This document shows positions 51,916 to 59,616 of a stretch of 64,000 bases of DNA, one piece after another (position 1 is the stretch's first letter; every line of letters begins with the position of its first letter). The notes under the pieces are model-generated. The model made no database searches and had not been told where the DNA came from. It saw only the letters and a program-made list of their open reading frames with translations. Source of the DNA: a virus; the IMG/VR virus record IMGVR_UViG_3300044642_000074, positions 50,809 through 114,808 of that record. One strand, 5' to 3'. The position numbers and the translations under genes are program-made.

Positions 51916-52632
51916 TTACCATTGGATTTTGTACTGGGGACCGTTATTCTTTCCAAGAATCTCATTAGCCTTGTTGAAAATGTCGTTACAGTCCCAGGTA
52001 GTTTTAGTATATGCAGCCGATGCAGGATGGCTGGCTTTTAGAACATAGTGATGCTGGCTAATCAGAGGCTCTAATTCTTGGGCTTTAGAACCTAACAGCA
52101 TAAAAATCAGTCCTGAGTTAGTCAAGCTGAGCATGTCAAGTACGTATGCTATAAAGTCTTTCCAGATATCATAGTGAGTACCTACTTTGTCTACCTGTGT
52201 TGTTAGTGCACTATTAAGCATGAGTACACCTTGGTTAGCCCATCTGGTTAGATCAGGATCCTGATGTGTAGGATATCCATAAAATACTGTTTCTTCTATA
52301 GCTTCAAACATGTTGTTTAGACTGGGCTGAGGTTTGCCAGTAAGACCACAGGAAAATGCTATCCCATCTGCTACACCGAAGTGAGGGTAGGGGTCTTGTC
52401 CAATCATAACAATCTTAAGATCTTTCTCTGGGCATTCTTGAAAAGCTCTAAATACAAGCTTTAAAGGAGGAGTAAATCTTTTACCAGCATCTCTTTCTTT
52501 TAAGAGTTCATCAAGGATTTGATCAAAGTCTGAGCTTTGAATAAACCCTCGGAGTTTGGTTGCCCACCCAGATGGGGTAAGCTTTTCTATAAGCTTACAT
52601 TTTATTTCAGTAAGGTCTACAGTTTGTGTCAT
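51916..52632 (-). CDS. ung: Uracil-DNA glycosylase (family 1), 238 aa
   Basis: Family 1 UDG motifs: water-activating VMIGQDPYP (78-83, D80), uracil-pocket FSCG, PSLNNMFEAIE, WANQGVLMLNSALT and DNA-intercalation ASHPAS. It removes uracil from DNA; carrying UDG together with PolB is common in crAss-like phages. Start at the ATG next to the divergent promoter; the longer ORF extends across that promoter. Confidence 0.92.
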   Translation of the reverse strand: MTQTVDLTEIKCKLIEKLTPSGWATKLRGFIQSSDFDQILDELLKERDAGKRFTPPLKLVFRAFQECPEKDLKIVMIGQDPYPHFGVADGIAFSCGLTGKPQPSLNNMFEAIEETVFYGYPTHQDPDLTRWANQGVLMLNSALTTQVDKVGTHYDIWKDFIAYVLDMLSLTNSGLIFMLLGSKAQELEPLISQHHYVLKASHPASAAYTKTTWDCNDIFNKANEILGKNNGPQYKIQW

Positions 52633-52641
52633 AAAGTTCTC

Positions 52642-52649
52642 TAAATTTG
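52642..52649 (+). promoter_or_regulatory. Promoter -7 box TAAATTTG
   Basis: Exact plus-strand TAnnTTTG with TAG downstream, in the 33-bp gap between the divergent UDG gene and the plus 93-aa gene, 17 bp from that gene's ATG. Confidence 0.6.
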
Positions 52650-52665
52650 TAGTAAATAATATTCT

Positions 52666-52947
52666 ATGTCTACAGTTAAGTTGATCAAAAGTGATGCTCA
52701 GATATCTATTACTTTTGGTGCACCATTTATTCAGAAGATTCAAGCACTTATGCTTTATCTTACTGAGAACCATAGTGTTGAGGAGCTCACTGCTTTAAGT
52801 GAAGCAATCAAAAGCCAAGAAGAGTTATCTGAACCCTGGATGGAACATTTGCAAACTGTTATCACTCTGCTCAGAGAAATAGAAACTACAGCTGAAACTC
52901 AAGGTCAGACTGTAGAAACTAATGTTGATGATATTACCAAAGAGTAA
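52666..52947 (+). CDS. Isolated plus-strand hypothetical protein, 93 aa
   Basis: Soluble helical acidic protein (MSTVKLIKSDAQISITFGAPF then KIQALMLYLTENHSVEELTALS). It stands alone on the plus strand within a minus-strand block with its own promoter, and converges with the next gene by 14 bp. Independent expression suggests a regulator or anti-host factor. No family recognised. Confidence 0.72.
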   Translation: MSTVKLIKSDAQISITFGAPFIQKIQALMLYLTENHSVEELTALSEAIKSQEELSEPWMEHLQTVITLLREIETTAETQGQTVETNVDDITKE

Positions 52948-53329
52948 AGCCAACATTTTCTCCTATTTCCATAGCAGCTTGTATTGCCAGGGAGAGTTCT
53001 TCTTTAGAACACTCTGAAAAGCTTTTGGCTAAGAAGTATTCTTTTCCAGATACTTCCCTGGCTATACACAAACCTGCTCTATCTTTCACTAACAATTTCA
53101 TATTTTCTACGGTCTCACCTACGTGTGCAGAAAGTTGCTTGATTAATACATGCAGTTTAGCTAACTGTGGTAGGGTACCATCATCGTGTTGTTCTTCATA
53201 GAATACTTCTACGATCTGTCCTTCAGGTATATGTGATACAAACAGTTCAAACTGTTTAGAGGCAGCTAGTGTACTAAACTCCAAACGTCCGTTTTGTTTT
53301 ATATATTTACCTGTGAAGTGTAGGTTCAT
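52934..53329 (-). CDS. NinB-like recombination protein candidate, 131 aa
   Basis: Pattern KQFELFVSHIPEGQIVEVFYEEQ...QLAKLHVLIKQLSAHVGETVENMKLLVKDRAGLC resembles NinB/Orf-type phage recombination mediators (Q-x-A/K-LHxxIxxLxxxxG...WK/VKxxxGL). It lies directly downstream of the SF2 helicase (23-bp overlap). Single-strand DNA binding in recombination is inferred. Confidence 0.55.
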   Translation of the reverse strand: MNLHFTGKYIKQNGRLEFSTLAASKQFELFVSHIPEGQIVEVFYEEQHDDGTLPQLAKLHVLIKQLSAHVGETVENMKLLVKDRAGLCIAREVSGKEYFLAKSFSECSKEELSLAIQAAMEIGENVGFTLW

Positions 53330-54431
53330 AGTCGGATACTTTTACTTCGTGATATTTGATTTTTCTAGGATCTAGATCTCTAAGAGCTTCTGCAACCCAG
53401 CGTTCGTCTACTGTGCCAGAATAGCAAAGTATGTGTATGATAGCTGTATCATCTGGGTTAAGTCTTAGTAGTCTTCCTATTCTTTGGGATGACTTTCGTT
53501 CGTTACCATATGCATGCATAATGATTCCGGCTCTGAGATTAGGGATGTTTACACCTTCATTAAGCTGTAATACACAAGAGAGTTCGTTGATCCTATCTCT
53601 CTTAAACATCTCAAGATTAGCTTCGGCATCTGGATTTTCTGAGTGTACACTGTACCTACAGATTCTATCTGCTTGAGCCTGCGTGTTACAAAAGACGATA
53701 CACTTGTCTTCTATTTCGTTAAGTAAATACTTAGCGTAAGTTTCTTTTGTTCTAAAGTCCATCATAACTCTCATCCGCATAACAGATGCTATCTGTTCTT
53801 GCTTCTTGGTCTGGGCTTCTACAATACGTTTGCTCCAGTAGTCATAACTTTTCTTTTCAGAAGTGTAGAAATCATTGTTTTTTACTTTAACAAGTAGATT
53901 GGTTATAAGATTGAGCGGCATCTTGTGTACGATGATTCTATAATCATTTAGAATATCATCACCAATAGCGTCATCAGTAATGTACTTATAAAGTATAGGA
54001 CAGTACTTTGCTACCATTTGACCTTTCTCAGTATTTCCGTACCTAGGTGGAGTACCTGTTAATCCAAGTATTCTTCCTTTGTAGTTAGCTAAGAAAGTTT
54101 CGTGTGTATCTAATAAACTATGACACTCATCTAGTACAATGAGATCATAGTTATGCGGGTTCTGCTTGTGTAACGACAAATATGTTGTGTAATCAGCAGA
54201 CTCTATATCTATGCCAAACTTTTCTGCGTCTGTCTTCCAAGTATCAAATATGCTAAGTTTAGGGGCTACAATCAGCACATTTAGCTTATCCATATTTGTT
54301 TTCTGAAAGTGATCTATGTAGCGTAATCCTATAAGAGTTTTACCAACTCCCATGGATATACCTAGGCCTACACGTCTTTGCTTTACGGCTATATCTAAGG
54401 CTTGCTGCTGGATTTCGTTACGTTTACTCAT
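53307..54431 (-). CDS. SF2 DNA helicase, 374 aa
   Basis: Motif I GISMGVGKT (K31), motif Ia IVAPKLS, motif II DECH (101-104), motif III TGTPPRYGN, motif IV IVFCNTQAQADRI, motif V LNEGVNIPN and motif VI QRIGRLLR. The short DECH-box helicase resembles T4 UvsW and other phage SF2 branch-migrating helicases. It acts in recombination-dependent replication or repair. Full domain set, no extra domains. Confidence 0.9.
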   Translation of the reverse strand: MSKRNEIQQQALDIAVKQRRVGLGISMGVGKTLIGLRYIDHFQKTNMDKLNVLIVAPKLSIFDTWKTDAEKFGIDIESADYTTYLSLHKQNPHNYDLIVLDECHSLLDTHETFLANYKGRILGLTGTPPRYGNTEKGQMVAKYCPILYKYITDDAIGDDILNDYRIIVHKMPLNLITNLLVKVKNNDFYTSEKKSYDYWSKRIVEAQTKKQEQIASVMRMRVMMDFRTKETYAKYLLNEIEDKCIVFCNTQAQADRICRYSVHSENPDAEANLEMFKRDRINELSCVLQLNEGVNIPNLRAGIIMHAYGNERKSSQRIGRLLRLNPDDTAIIHILCYSGTVDERWVAEALRDLDPRKIKYHEVKVSDYEPTLHR

Positions 54432-54906
54432 AGTTATTATCTTCTTCGTAATCGTCTTGGAATACTACTTCTACTTTTACTAGGTATCCGTTATTATCAT
54501 AAGTTGCTAAAACTGGATACATACCATCACCAAAAGCTGTACGGAATGCTACACCTACACCAGGATGACCCAGATTAAAGTTTAACTGTCCGTAACCTTC
54601 ATCTGATAGCGTGGCTTTAGCACAAGCATTATAACTGAACGGATGCTTTGGTGCGTGGTAATACTTTTGAGATTCCCACTCACCAGTAGCGTTAAGCTCG
54701 TTCATCGTCTTGCCGTACTGATCAATGATAGCTTCATAGTGTGGAAAGTCCACACGGTACTGAAGAATATCTCCAGTAGTTTTATGCATATATACTCTGA
54801 TGTCCTCAAAGTCTTCTTTGTTCCATTCAGAGTCTATATAACAGGGATCACATAACAGAAGCTGACCTGAGTCTACTCCTACGTGTCCTATTAGTCTTTG
54901 TTCCAT
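54424..54906 (-). CDS. DUF4241-like phage protein, 160 aa
   Basis: Begins LIGHVGVDSGQLLLCDPCYID and ends GVGVAFRTAFGDGMYPVLATYDNNGYLVKVEVVF. These strings match the DUF4241-type 'VDSGQLxxCDPCYI' pattern of phage and bacterial proteins of unknown function. A beta-rich single domain. Overlaps the helicase gene by 8 bp. Confidence 0.72.
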   Translation of the reverse strand: MEQRLIGHVGVDSGQLLLCDPCYIDSEWNKEDFEDIRVYMHKTTGDILQYRVDFPHYEAIIDQYGKTMNELNATGEWESQKYYHAPKHPFSYNACAKATLSDEGYGQLNFNLGHPGVGVAFRTAFGDGMYPVLATYDNNGYLVKVEVVFQDDYEEDNNYE

Positions 54907-54912
54907 AAATAA

Positions 54913-55305
54913 TTAGTTTAATCTGTTATCAGATAAACCAAGTTCCTTAGCTTCTTCTGGGTTTTCTTCTACCCATCTGTGGCAGTTTCTACAAAGTGCT
55001 TTCCAGGTAGACATGTTTAAATAGTTATCTCCTACACGTCCCATCATATGGTGTACATCAGTAGCTTTACTGGTACATCCAACTAGTTTAGCATGGCAGG
55101 TAGGATTGGCTATTAGAAACAAGTCACGTTTTTTGGAATATTCGTCCATCTCAACCCGTCTTTTTTTAGAGACAGGTGAGATAGACTTAGGCTTTTCCAT
55201 AGTATACCAGCACTCTTTACAGTACTTGTCTTTACCATGGGATTTCCATATTACTTTGCTTTGACTGCAGCCATTACAGATCTTGGTTTTTGTCAGTAGC
55301 ATCAT
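54913..55305 (-). CDS. HNH endonuclease-like protein, 130 aa
   Basis: N-terminal CxxC pairs (ICNGCSQ, YCKECW) plus a C-terminal HNH fold: NPTCHAKLVGCTSKATDVHHMMGR with the HH of the HNH motif and LCRNCHRWVEENP. Phage HNH of this size occur as free-standing nucleases near packaging or replication genes. Start at the first of two ATGs downstream of the upstream gene's overlap. Confidence 0.8.
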   Translation of the reverse strand: MMLLTKTKICNGCSQSKVIWKSHGKDKYCKECWYTMEKPKSISPVSKKRRVEMDEYSKKRDLFLIANPTCHAKLVGCTSKATDVHHMMGRVGDNYLNMSTWKALCRNCHRWVEENPEEAKELGLSDNRLN

Positions 55306-55492
55306 GCTGTATTTTAGGTTGAAGAACCAGGGCATCTTTTACAGACTGCCCCAGGATACCTATAGGTTGACTAATCAATTCCAGAGATACAGGACCTGAT
55401 TCAGTCAGTTTGGATAGAAGTATTCTATCTAGCTCATTCTTGGGAACAAGAACAAGCCGTACATCTCCATTAGTTATAAATATGGTTTCCAT
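55274..55492 (-). CDS. Hypothetical protein, 72 aa
   Basis: Small, beta-rich N terminus (IFITNGDVRLVLVPKNELD) then a helical end. Its end overlaps the HNH gene by 32 bp. Unknown. Confidence 0.65.
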   Translation of the reverse strand: METIFITNGDVRLVLVPKNELDRILLSKLTESGPVSLELISQPIGILGQSVKDALVLQPKIQHDATDKNQDL

Positions 55493-55505
55493 AGTGCGGA
55501 TTTAG

Positions 55506-56021
55506 TTATGCTAACTCAAAAAAGTTTGATGGTAATAAGCCAGCATTAACTAGCTTCTCAGCAATCTTTTCTTGAGTCAGTCCTAATTCTTTAAATGTGT
55601 GACGATCTTTGTACCCACGATCGTAAGACTTAACCTCACACATTTGTTTAATAAATAATGACTTGTGAAATAATGCAGACAATAGTGCATTCACCTGCTC
55701 GTTTATTACTTCCTGTTTCAGCTTATTAAGGAAATGTTGTACACGTTTGTACACTGAGATAATCTCATGTTTACGTTTAGGGGAGAGTTCCTTAATTTGC
55801 TCAGCTGATAGTACCGTAAGTCCATAAACGGTTTCTGCATAGAGTTTTTGTTGTGTTTTATTAAACACAGGTCTGTCAAGCTGTTGGTACTTAGCCTTTC
55901 CTAACTGTATTTCTTGTACAGCTTTGGATTGATAGGGTATGTACTTGTGCTTGTTACAGTCTCTGAAGGATATAATAATACCTTTAGAGTTGGCGGTAAC
56001 GGTTTTGTTAGGGTTGTACAT
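55506..56021 (-). CDS. Conserved hypothetical protein, 171 aa
   Basis: Begins MYNPNKTVTANSKGIIISFRD; helical (EIISVYKRVQHFLNKLKQEVINEQVN) with a C-terminal HTFKELGLTQEKIAEKLVNAGLLP. Positive charge and position after the promoter point to a regulator or DNA-binding protein. Not recognised. Confidence 0.7.
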   Translation of the reverse strand: MYNPNKTVTANSKGIIISFRDCNKHKYIPYQSKAVQEIQLGKAKYQQLDRPVFNKTQQKLYAETVYGLTVLSAEQIKELSPKRKHEIISVYKRVQHFLNKLKQEVINEQVNALLSALFHKSLFIKQMCEVKSYDRGYKDRHTFKELGLTQEKIAEKLVNAGLLPSNFFELA

Positions 56022-56027
56022 GTTCTA

Positions 56028-56035
56028 CAAATTAG
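56028..56035 (-). promoter_or_regulatory. Promoter-like CTAATTTG/TAGAAC
   Basis: CTAATTTGTAGAAC ends only a base before the ATG of the 171-aa gene; it differs from TAnnTTTG but keeps TTTGTAGAAC. The transcript would be nearly leaderless. Confidence 0.45.
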
Positions 56036-56072
56036 AGAGGTGAAGTTAGAGAATTTATACGAGTTCTACAAG

Positions 56073-56102
56073 AAAAAAGCCCAGGATTTCTCCCGGGCTT
56101 TT
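56073..56102 (-). terminator. Rho-independent terminator
   Basis: Minus strand AAAAGCCC...GGGCTTTT with TTTTTTCTTG tail, after the 155-aa gene, before the promoter for the next gene. Confidence 0.85.
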
Positions 56103-56122
56103 AGTTGTTTTTATGCTAACTA

Positions 56123-56590
56123 TTATAACTGAACTGCTTCAGTTTTTAAGGTTAATGCAGAAATAGAACGTTGTGCTGCTTGTACTTCTTTGATTTCCTG
56201 TGAGTTAGTATGCACAATGAACTGGTCATTAGCATTCAAGTTAGATGTATAGAAGCTTTGACGATAAATAGGCTGATCATCATAGCGGCATATTACACCT
56301 GTATCACCTGCAATCTTGAGATCTCTTTCAGGATTCTCTGAGTTAAATGGAGTCAAAGACTCTATAACTACAATCTTACCTGGAATTTCCTGGCCTGCAG
56401 AAAAACCGGTTTCTACTAAGTCTTTTACAAGACCTTTGATTAATGCAGAACGTCTGCTGATACGGAGCCAACCTTGGTCATTGATAAAACTTCCAGTCTG
56501 CTCTACACGTACGTAACCGTACTCGGGATTGTTTTCTGATATGCCAATCACATTACCGTTTTGATCGGCTGAAACTACTACTTTACCCAT
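56123..56590 (-). CDS. Conserved small phage protein, 155 aa
   Basis: MGKVVVSADQNGNVIGIS then EYGYVRVEQTG and GWLRISRRSALIKGLVKDL, a beta-rich fold. It is flanked by strong terminators on both sides, which suggests high, independent expression; such isolated genes in crAss-like phages often encode abundant proteins of unknown function. I use the internal ATG near the terminator since the upstream part of the ORF runs through the hairpin. Confidence 0.75.
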   Translation of the reverse strand: MGKVVVSADQNGNVIGISENNPEYGYVRVEQTGSFINDQGWLRISRRSALIKGLVKDLVETGFSAGQEIPGKIVVIESLTPFNSENPERDLKIAGDTGVICRYDDQPIYRQSFYTSNLNANDQFIVHTNSQEIKEVQAAQRSISALTLKTEAVQL

Positions 56591-56616
56591 TGTTAGGTAT
56601 TTTAGTTGATTAAAAA

Positions 56617-56649
56617 ATAAAACCCCCAAGGACAGTTAGTCCCCAGGGG
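56617..56649 (-). terminator. Rho-independent terminator
   Basis: CCCCTGGGGAC-taact-GTCCTTGGGGG on the minus strand followed by TTTTATTTTTT, between the 86-aa and 155-aa genes. Confidence 0.85.
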
Positions 56650-56674
56650 CTTGATTACTTGAATAATAAAGAAG

Positions 56675-56935
56675 TTAGTCCTCTTCAGGATTATAGTCTA
56701 TATCACTATAGGATATCTTATCTGTATCAGGTATGTCAGTTAAGTCCGGTGCTACATCTAATATATCTTCTGATATGGTGTTATCTTTCTTACTAAGGAC
56801 GGATCCAAACCATGGATCTTCCATGACGTCTCCGTAGTTATATGCAATAAGATATTCCAGTTCTTCATCGGACATTTCAACATACTGCTCGGTGCTTATC
56901 TCAATTACCTTACCATTTGGTAACTGGTAGAGCAT
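56675..56935 (-). CDS. Conserved acidic small protein, 86 aa
   Basis: MLYQLPNGKVIEISTEQYVEM...DEELEYLIAYNYGD: the YQLPNGKxI...xYLxMSDEELxYL pattern recurs in small proteins of Bacteroidota phages. Acidic C-terminal tail. Function unknown. Confidence 0.8.
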   Translation of the reverse strand: MLYQLPNGKVIEISTEQYVEMSDEELEYLIAYNYGDVMEDPWFGSVLSKKDNTISEDILDVAPDLTDIPDTDKISYSDIDYNPEED

Positions 56936-56994
56936 GGGTTAGCATTTATATTAGTATAAAGCTAACTTGTAGAACTAACATAACCAAAGGTCTA

Positions 56995-57002
56995 CAAATA
57001 GA
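56995..57002 (-). promoter_or_regulatory. Promoter-like TTTGTAGA element
   Basis: Minus-strand TCTATTTGTAGACC, 60 bp upstream of the 86-aa gene. It keeps TTTGTAGA but not the full TAnnTTTG. A TTGTAGAACT copy on the plus strand follows 27 bp later, so the site is arranged as inverted copies. Confidence 0.45.
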
Positions 57003-57029
57003 ACTATGGATAATAGAGCTATAATATTT

Positions 57030-57200
57030 TTAGTGGGTAGTTTTACTACGCATAAGGTCGTTGAAACGACGTTTCCAGTATGCATTAGTTTTGTTGATGT
57101 GTTCTTGCCTCTCCACCAGTTTTTCCCTGAGCTCTTTGTTTTCCTGCTCAAGTACTTTTACCTTGGTCCACGGAAATAGCTTGTTCAACCATTCTAGCAT
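57030..57200 (-). CDS. Small coiled-coil protein, 56 aa
   Basis: MLEWLNKLFPWTKVKVLEQENKELREKL with a leucine-heptad-like coil and C-terminal TNAYWKRRFNDLMR. I use the ATG after the upstream gene's stop; the longer one would overlap the HTH gene. Unknown function, perhaps a membrane- or complex-associated protein. Confidence 0.6.
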   Translation of the reverse strand: MLEWLNKLFPWTKVKVLEQENKELREKLVERQEHINKTNAYWKRRFNDLMRSKTTH

Positions 57201-57207
57201 AGTGTGT

Positions 57208-57555
57208 TTAGTATTTAATGTCAACTACTTCAGGAGATACGTATACACTTTTAACATTTTGAATATCTAGTGTAGTTCCGTTAACCATAAGTTTAAATCC
57301 TTGATTAGTAGATGACGGGTTAACGATAGTTTGATTTGTTGCTGCGTTCGTCTTTGTTTGACGTGTAGCTCTTTTTTTCCTCGCTGTTCTGTACAACGGT
57401 TGCAGGGCTCCTGCTTTTACTAGTTTCTTTCGGATATAAGATACTTGAGCATAACTTAATCCGGATACTGAAGCTACGTCACTTAGTTTTTCACCACTAA
57501 CCAGCATTTTATTTACTTCTTGCTGAGTGTTTGAGTCTACTTTACTTGTAAACAT
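57208..57555 (-). CDS. HTH regulator with NGT-type C-terminal domain, 115 aa (paralog A)
   Basis: N-terminal HTH (QQEVNKMLVSGEKLSDVASVSGLSYAQVSYIRKKLVKAG), a basic linker (RTARKKRATRQTK), and a C-terminal domain FKLMVNGTTLDIQNVKSV. The gene at 57.7-58.0 kb on the same strand has the same domain order and a related C-terminal domain (FIVNGTSVKISGHAKNI). Paralogous HTH pair beside the recombinase and attP. Confidence 0.72.
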   Translation of the reverse strand: MFTSKVDSNTQQEVNKMLVSGEKLSDVASVSGLSYAQVSYIRKKLVKAGALQPLYRTARKKRATRQTKTNAATNQTIVNPSSTNQGFKLMVNGTTLDIQNVKSVYVSPEVVDIKY

Positions 57556-57580
57556 GTTCTAGGATATTAGATTTTGAAAT

Positions 57581-57607
57581 AAAAAAAACCGTGATATTTT
57601 ATCACGG
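57581..57607 (-). terminator. Rho-independent terminator
   Basis: Minus strand CCGTGAT(a)tttt ATCACGG-type stem followed by TTTTTTTTATTT, after paralog B and before paralog A. Confidence 0.9.
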
Positions 57608-57634
57608 CTTGCTTTAACTAGTATGTGTACTAGT

Positions 57635-57991
57635 TTAGAAGTTGATTTCCATGCTATCTTTATTTATGTTAATATTTTTAGCATGGCCAGATATTTTAAC
57701 AGAGGTTCCGTTAACTATAAAATTATACTCTTCAGAATTTATCTGTTGAGATGATGAGCTAATTTGTCCTGTAGCATTAGAAACTGGTCTTATTGTTTCT
57801 ACTGAACCAGTAGGACGTTTACCTCTAACTGAAGGGAATTTAAACCCATCAGCTTTAAACCTAGCTTTATAATTGTGTACGGATGAAATAGCTACTCCAA
57901 AATGTTTGGCTATATCTTCAGGAGAATTACCGTTTTTAACCATCAGTTTCATCTGTTCTACCTGATCATGTGAAAGACGTTTGTGTGCCAT
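57635..57991 (-). CDS. HTH regulator with NGT-type C-terminal domain, 118 aa (paralog B)
   Basis: HTH at about 4-40 (LSHDQVEQMKLMVKNGNSPEDIAKHFGVAISSVHNYKARF), Ser/Gln linker, C-terminal FIVNGTSVKISGHAKNININ. Exact -7 box TAATTTTG lies 25 bp upstream. The start chosen is the internal ATG (MAHKRLS); nine upstream codons are poorly supported. A divergent neighbour of attP/recombinase: candidate for lysogeny control. Confidence 0.72.
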   Translation of the reverse strand: MAHKRLSHDQVEQMKLMVKNGNSPEDIAKHFGVAISSVHNYKARFKADGFKFPSVRGKRPTGSVETIRPVSNATGQISSSSQQINSEEYNFIVNGTSVKISGHAKNININKDSMEINF

Positions 57992-58015
57992 AAAGTTCTT
58001 CTTTTTAGACCAAAA

Positions 58016-58023
58016 CAAAATTA
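58016..58023 (-). promoter_or_regulatory. Promoter -7 box TAATTTTG
   Basis: Exact TAnnTTTG, 25 bp before paralog B's ATG. Lacks the TAGAAC extension seen at early promoters. Confidence 0.6.
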
Positions 58024-58084
58024 CATCTTTTCACAGGATTATTAGATTTTGTATATTTACATGTACGTTTTCTGTTAATAAGCC

Positions 58085-58184
58085 TACGTAACTAATTGAT
58101 TATCAACGTGTGCATCTGCCTTACAAGCAGAGGGTCGGCGGTTCGATCCCGTCAACTCCCACTTGATTATCAATGAGTTACGTG
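58085..58184. other. Putative phage attachment site (attP)
   Basis: A 50-bp tRNA 3' half is flanked by 22-bp imperfect inverted arms (58085-58106 and 58163-58184; about 19 of 22 matched). Each arm contains TTGATTATCAA in direct orientation and TACGTAACT/AGTTACGTG at its outer end. A tyrosine recombinase starts 25 bp away. This is the classic layout of a tRNA-targeting attP core with arm sites. Confidence 0.7.
58112..58161 (+). pseudogene. tRNA-Val(TAC) 3' half in attP
   Basis: The anticodon stem TCTGC-CTTACAA-GCAGA (anticodon TAC), a T-arm GGCGG-TTCGATC-CCGTC and acceptor strand AACTCCC+A are present. No 5' half (GGGAGTT, D-arm) lies upstream, so it is a fragment. It would restore the 3' end of a host tRNA-Val gene after integration. 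Confidence 0.75.
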
Positions 58185-58208
58185 GTATAACTACTAAAAA
58201 AGTTAACC

Positions 58209-59078
58209 ATGTTTCTTACGAAATCTTTAGATTACGCTTTTTCAAAGCTAAAAGTGGAGCCACATACCCGAGAGTGTGTGGCTTCTTCATTGAAATATAT
58301 CCAACTTTCTATACGGGCTCTGGGATATAATCAGATAGAAGCACATCGTATAACGCGTAAGCATGTTCGTTTGATAATGGATCAGTGTGAGCAAGATAGA
58401 AATCTTTCTGCTCGTAGCTGGAACGCATACAGAACCTACCTGGGCATGCTGTTTGAACAGCTTATGGAGTACGAACTGATAGAAAATAATCCAGTATTAC
58501 AACTCCGTAAAAAGCAGGAAGATGAGGTTGTGCGTACCGTTCTGACGCTAGAACAAAGAAAATTACTGATAGAACACTTAAAAGAAACCGACCCGGTCTT
58601 CTTAAGATTCATACAAATCTTCTTTCACTCTGGTGCCAGGCGTACTGAGCTACTTGATTTACGTATAGAAAACATACACTTAGATAAAGGATATTACCAG
58701 GTCTTTGTCAAAAAGGGACGAAAGAAACGCTGGGTAACCAAGGTAATTAAGGAAATAGCCCTGCCCTTCTGGAGGGAACAGATTGGTAATCACATATCCG
58801 GTTATATATTTTCTATAGGCTTATTACCTGGTGGTAAACCTATTCGTCCAGAACAGGTTACCCGCAGGTGGAAACGTCATGTAAAGGATAAACTTGACAT
58901 TACAGCAGATCTGTATAGTTTGAAGCATCTTAATACAGATGAAGTATCATCTGAGCTATCTCTTATAGAGGCAGCTAAGCATAACTCTCACTCTGTGCAG
59001 ATGGCCAAAAAACATTATGCTGTTAATGAAACGTTGCGTGAATTGGAACGAGTCAGGAAGATCAAGAATGAGCTTTAA
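58209..59078 (+). CDS. Tyrosine recombinase/integrase, 289 aa
   Basis: N-terminal SAM-like helical core-binding region (YIQLSIRALGYNQIEAHRITRKHV), then FHSGARRTELLDLR with the box I Arg (R144/R145), KKGRKKRW, then YSLKHLNTDE (Y236, K239, H240) and KHNSHSVQMAKKHYAVN with H261 and nucleophile Y270. The usual HxLRH is YSLKH, a variant known in Bacteroidota recombinases. It starts 25 bp from the attP-like site and should integrate the phage at a tRNA-Val gene. Confidence 0.85.
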   Translation: MFLTKSLDYAFSKLKVEPHTRECVASSLKYIQLSIRALGYNQIEAHRITRKHVRLIMDQCEQDRNLSARSWNAYRTYLGMLFEQLMEYELIENNPVLQLRKKQEDEVVRTVLTLEQRKLLIEHLKETDPVFLRFIQIFFHSGARRTELLDLRIENIHLDKGYYQVFVKKGRKKRWVTKVIKEIALPFWREQIGNHISGYIFSIGLLPGGKPIRPEQVTRRWKRHVKDKLDITADLYSLKHLNTDEVSSELSLIEAAKHNSHSVQMAKKHYAVNETLRELERVRKIKNEL

Positions 59079-59607
59079 CAAACTTACTTAGTAATCCGCT
59101 AAACCTTCCGCTTATATTATCAGCACCTGACATAGTCTGATCTTCTATGAGATCAATTTGGTCTATTAGGTCACCTTCTTCGTTGACTTGTTTACCCATC
59201 CGTTTGATATCATAGACAATTGCTTCTGTCTTGTGTTCAAACTCCAGGTTGATAAACAGTACTTCCCTTTTGATTGGGAGATCCTTCCAGTTATCTGGAA
59301 GTTTATCATTTTTAGGTGATGTTCTGACCCAAGCTTCTGTTGCCCAGCCCACACCATAAGGTATAAACTTTTCATGTATACCGTCAGCTATACCAGGTAA
59401 GACAACATCAACGAAAGTATCTTTCATGTCTTCTGACTTTAGAAACTCGTCAGGTATGGGGATGTGGATGATAGCATCTTTATCATTACCATCTTTATGT
59501 GCACCGAATACGGTGACATGAGGAAATAGATCTCCTACAGAAAGCATATATCTCTTGATATTGTCAAGATATCCTTTCTTAATCTCTTCATATTTTTCTT
59601 CTGTCAT
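59062..59607 (-). CDS. Hypothetical protein, 181 aa
   Basis: Soluble, acidic protein with AHKDGNDKDAIIHIPIPDEF and EVLFINLEFEHKTEAIVYDIKRM, probably alpha/beta. It converges with the recombinase with 17 bp of overlap. Similar proteins of this size occur in phages of Bacteroidota, but no function is recognised. Confidence 0.7.
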   Translation of the reverse strand: MTEEKYEEIKKGYLDNIKRYMLSVGDLFPHVTVFGAHKDGNDKDAIIHIPIPDEFLKSEDMKDTFVDVVLPGIADGIHEKFIPYGVGWATEAWVRTSPKNDKLPDNWKDLPIKREVLFINLEFEHKTEAIVYDIKRMGKQVNEEGDLIDQIDLIEDQTMSGADNISGRFSGLLSKFVKAHS

Positions 59608-59616
59608 AAGATTGAT

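Noticed and set aside
58085-58161. Complete tRNA-Val gene
   Set aside because: No acceptor 5' strand (GGGAGTT) or D-arm lies upstream; only the 3' half is present.
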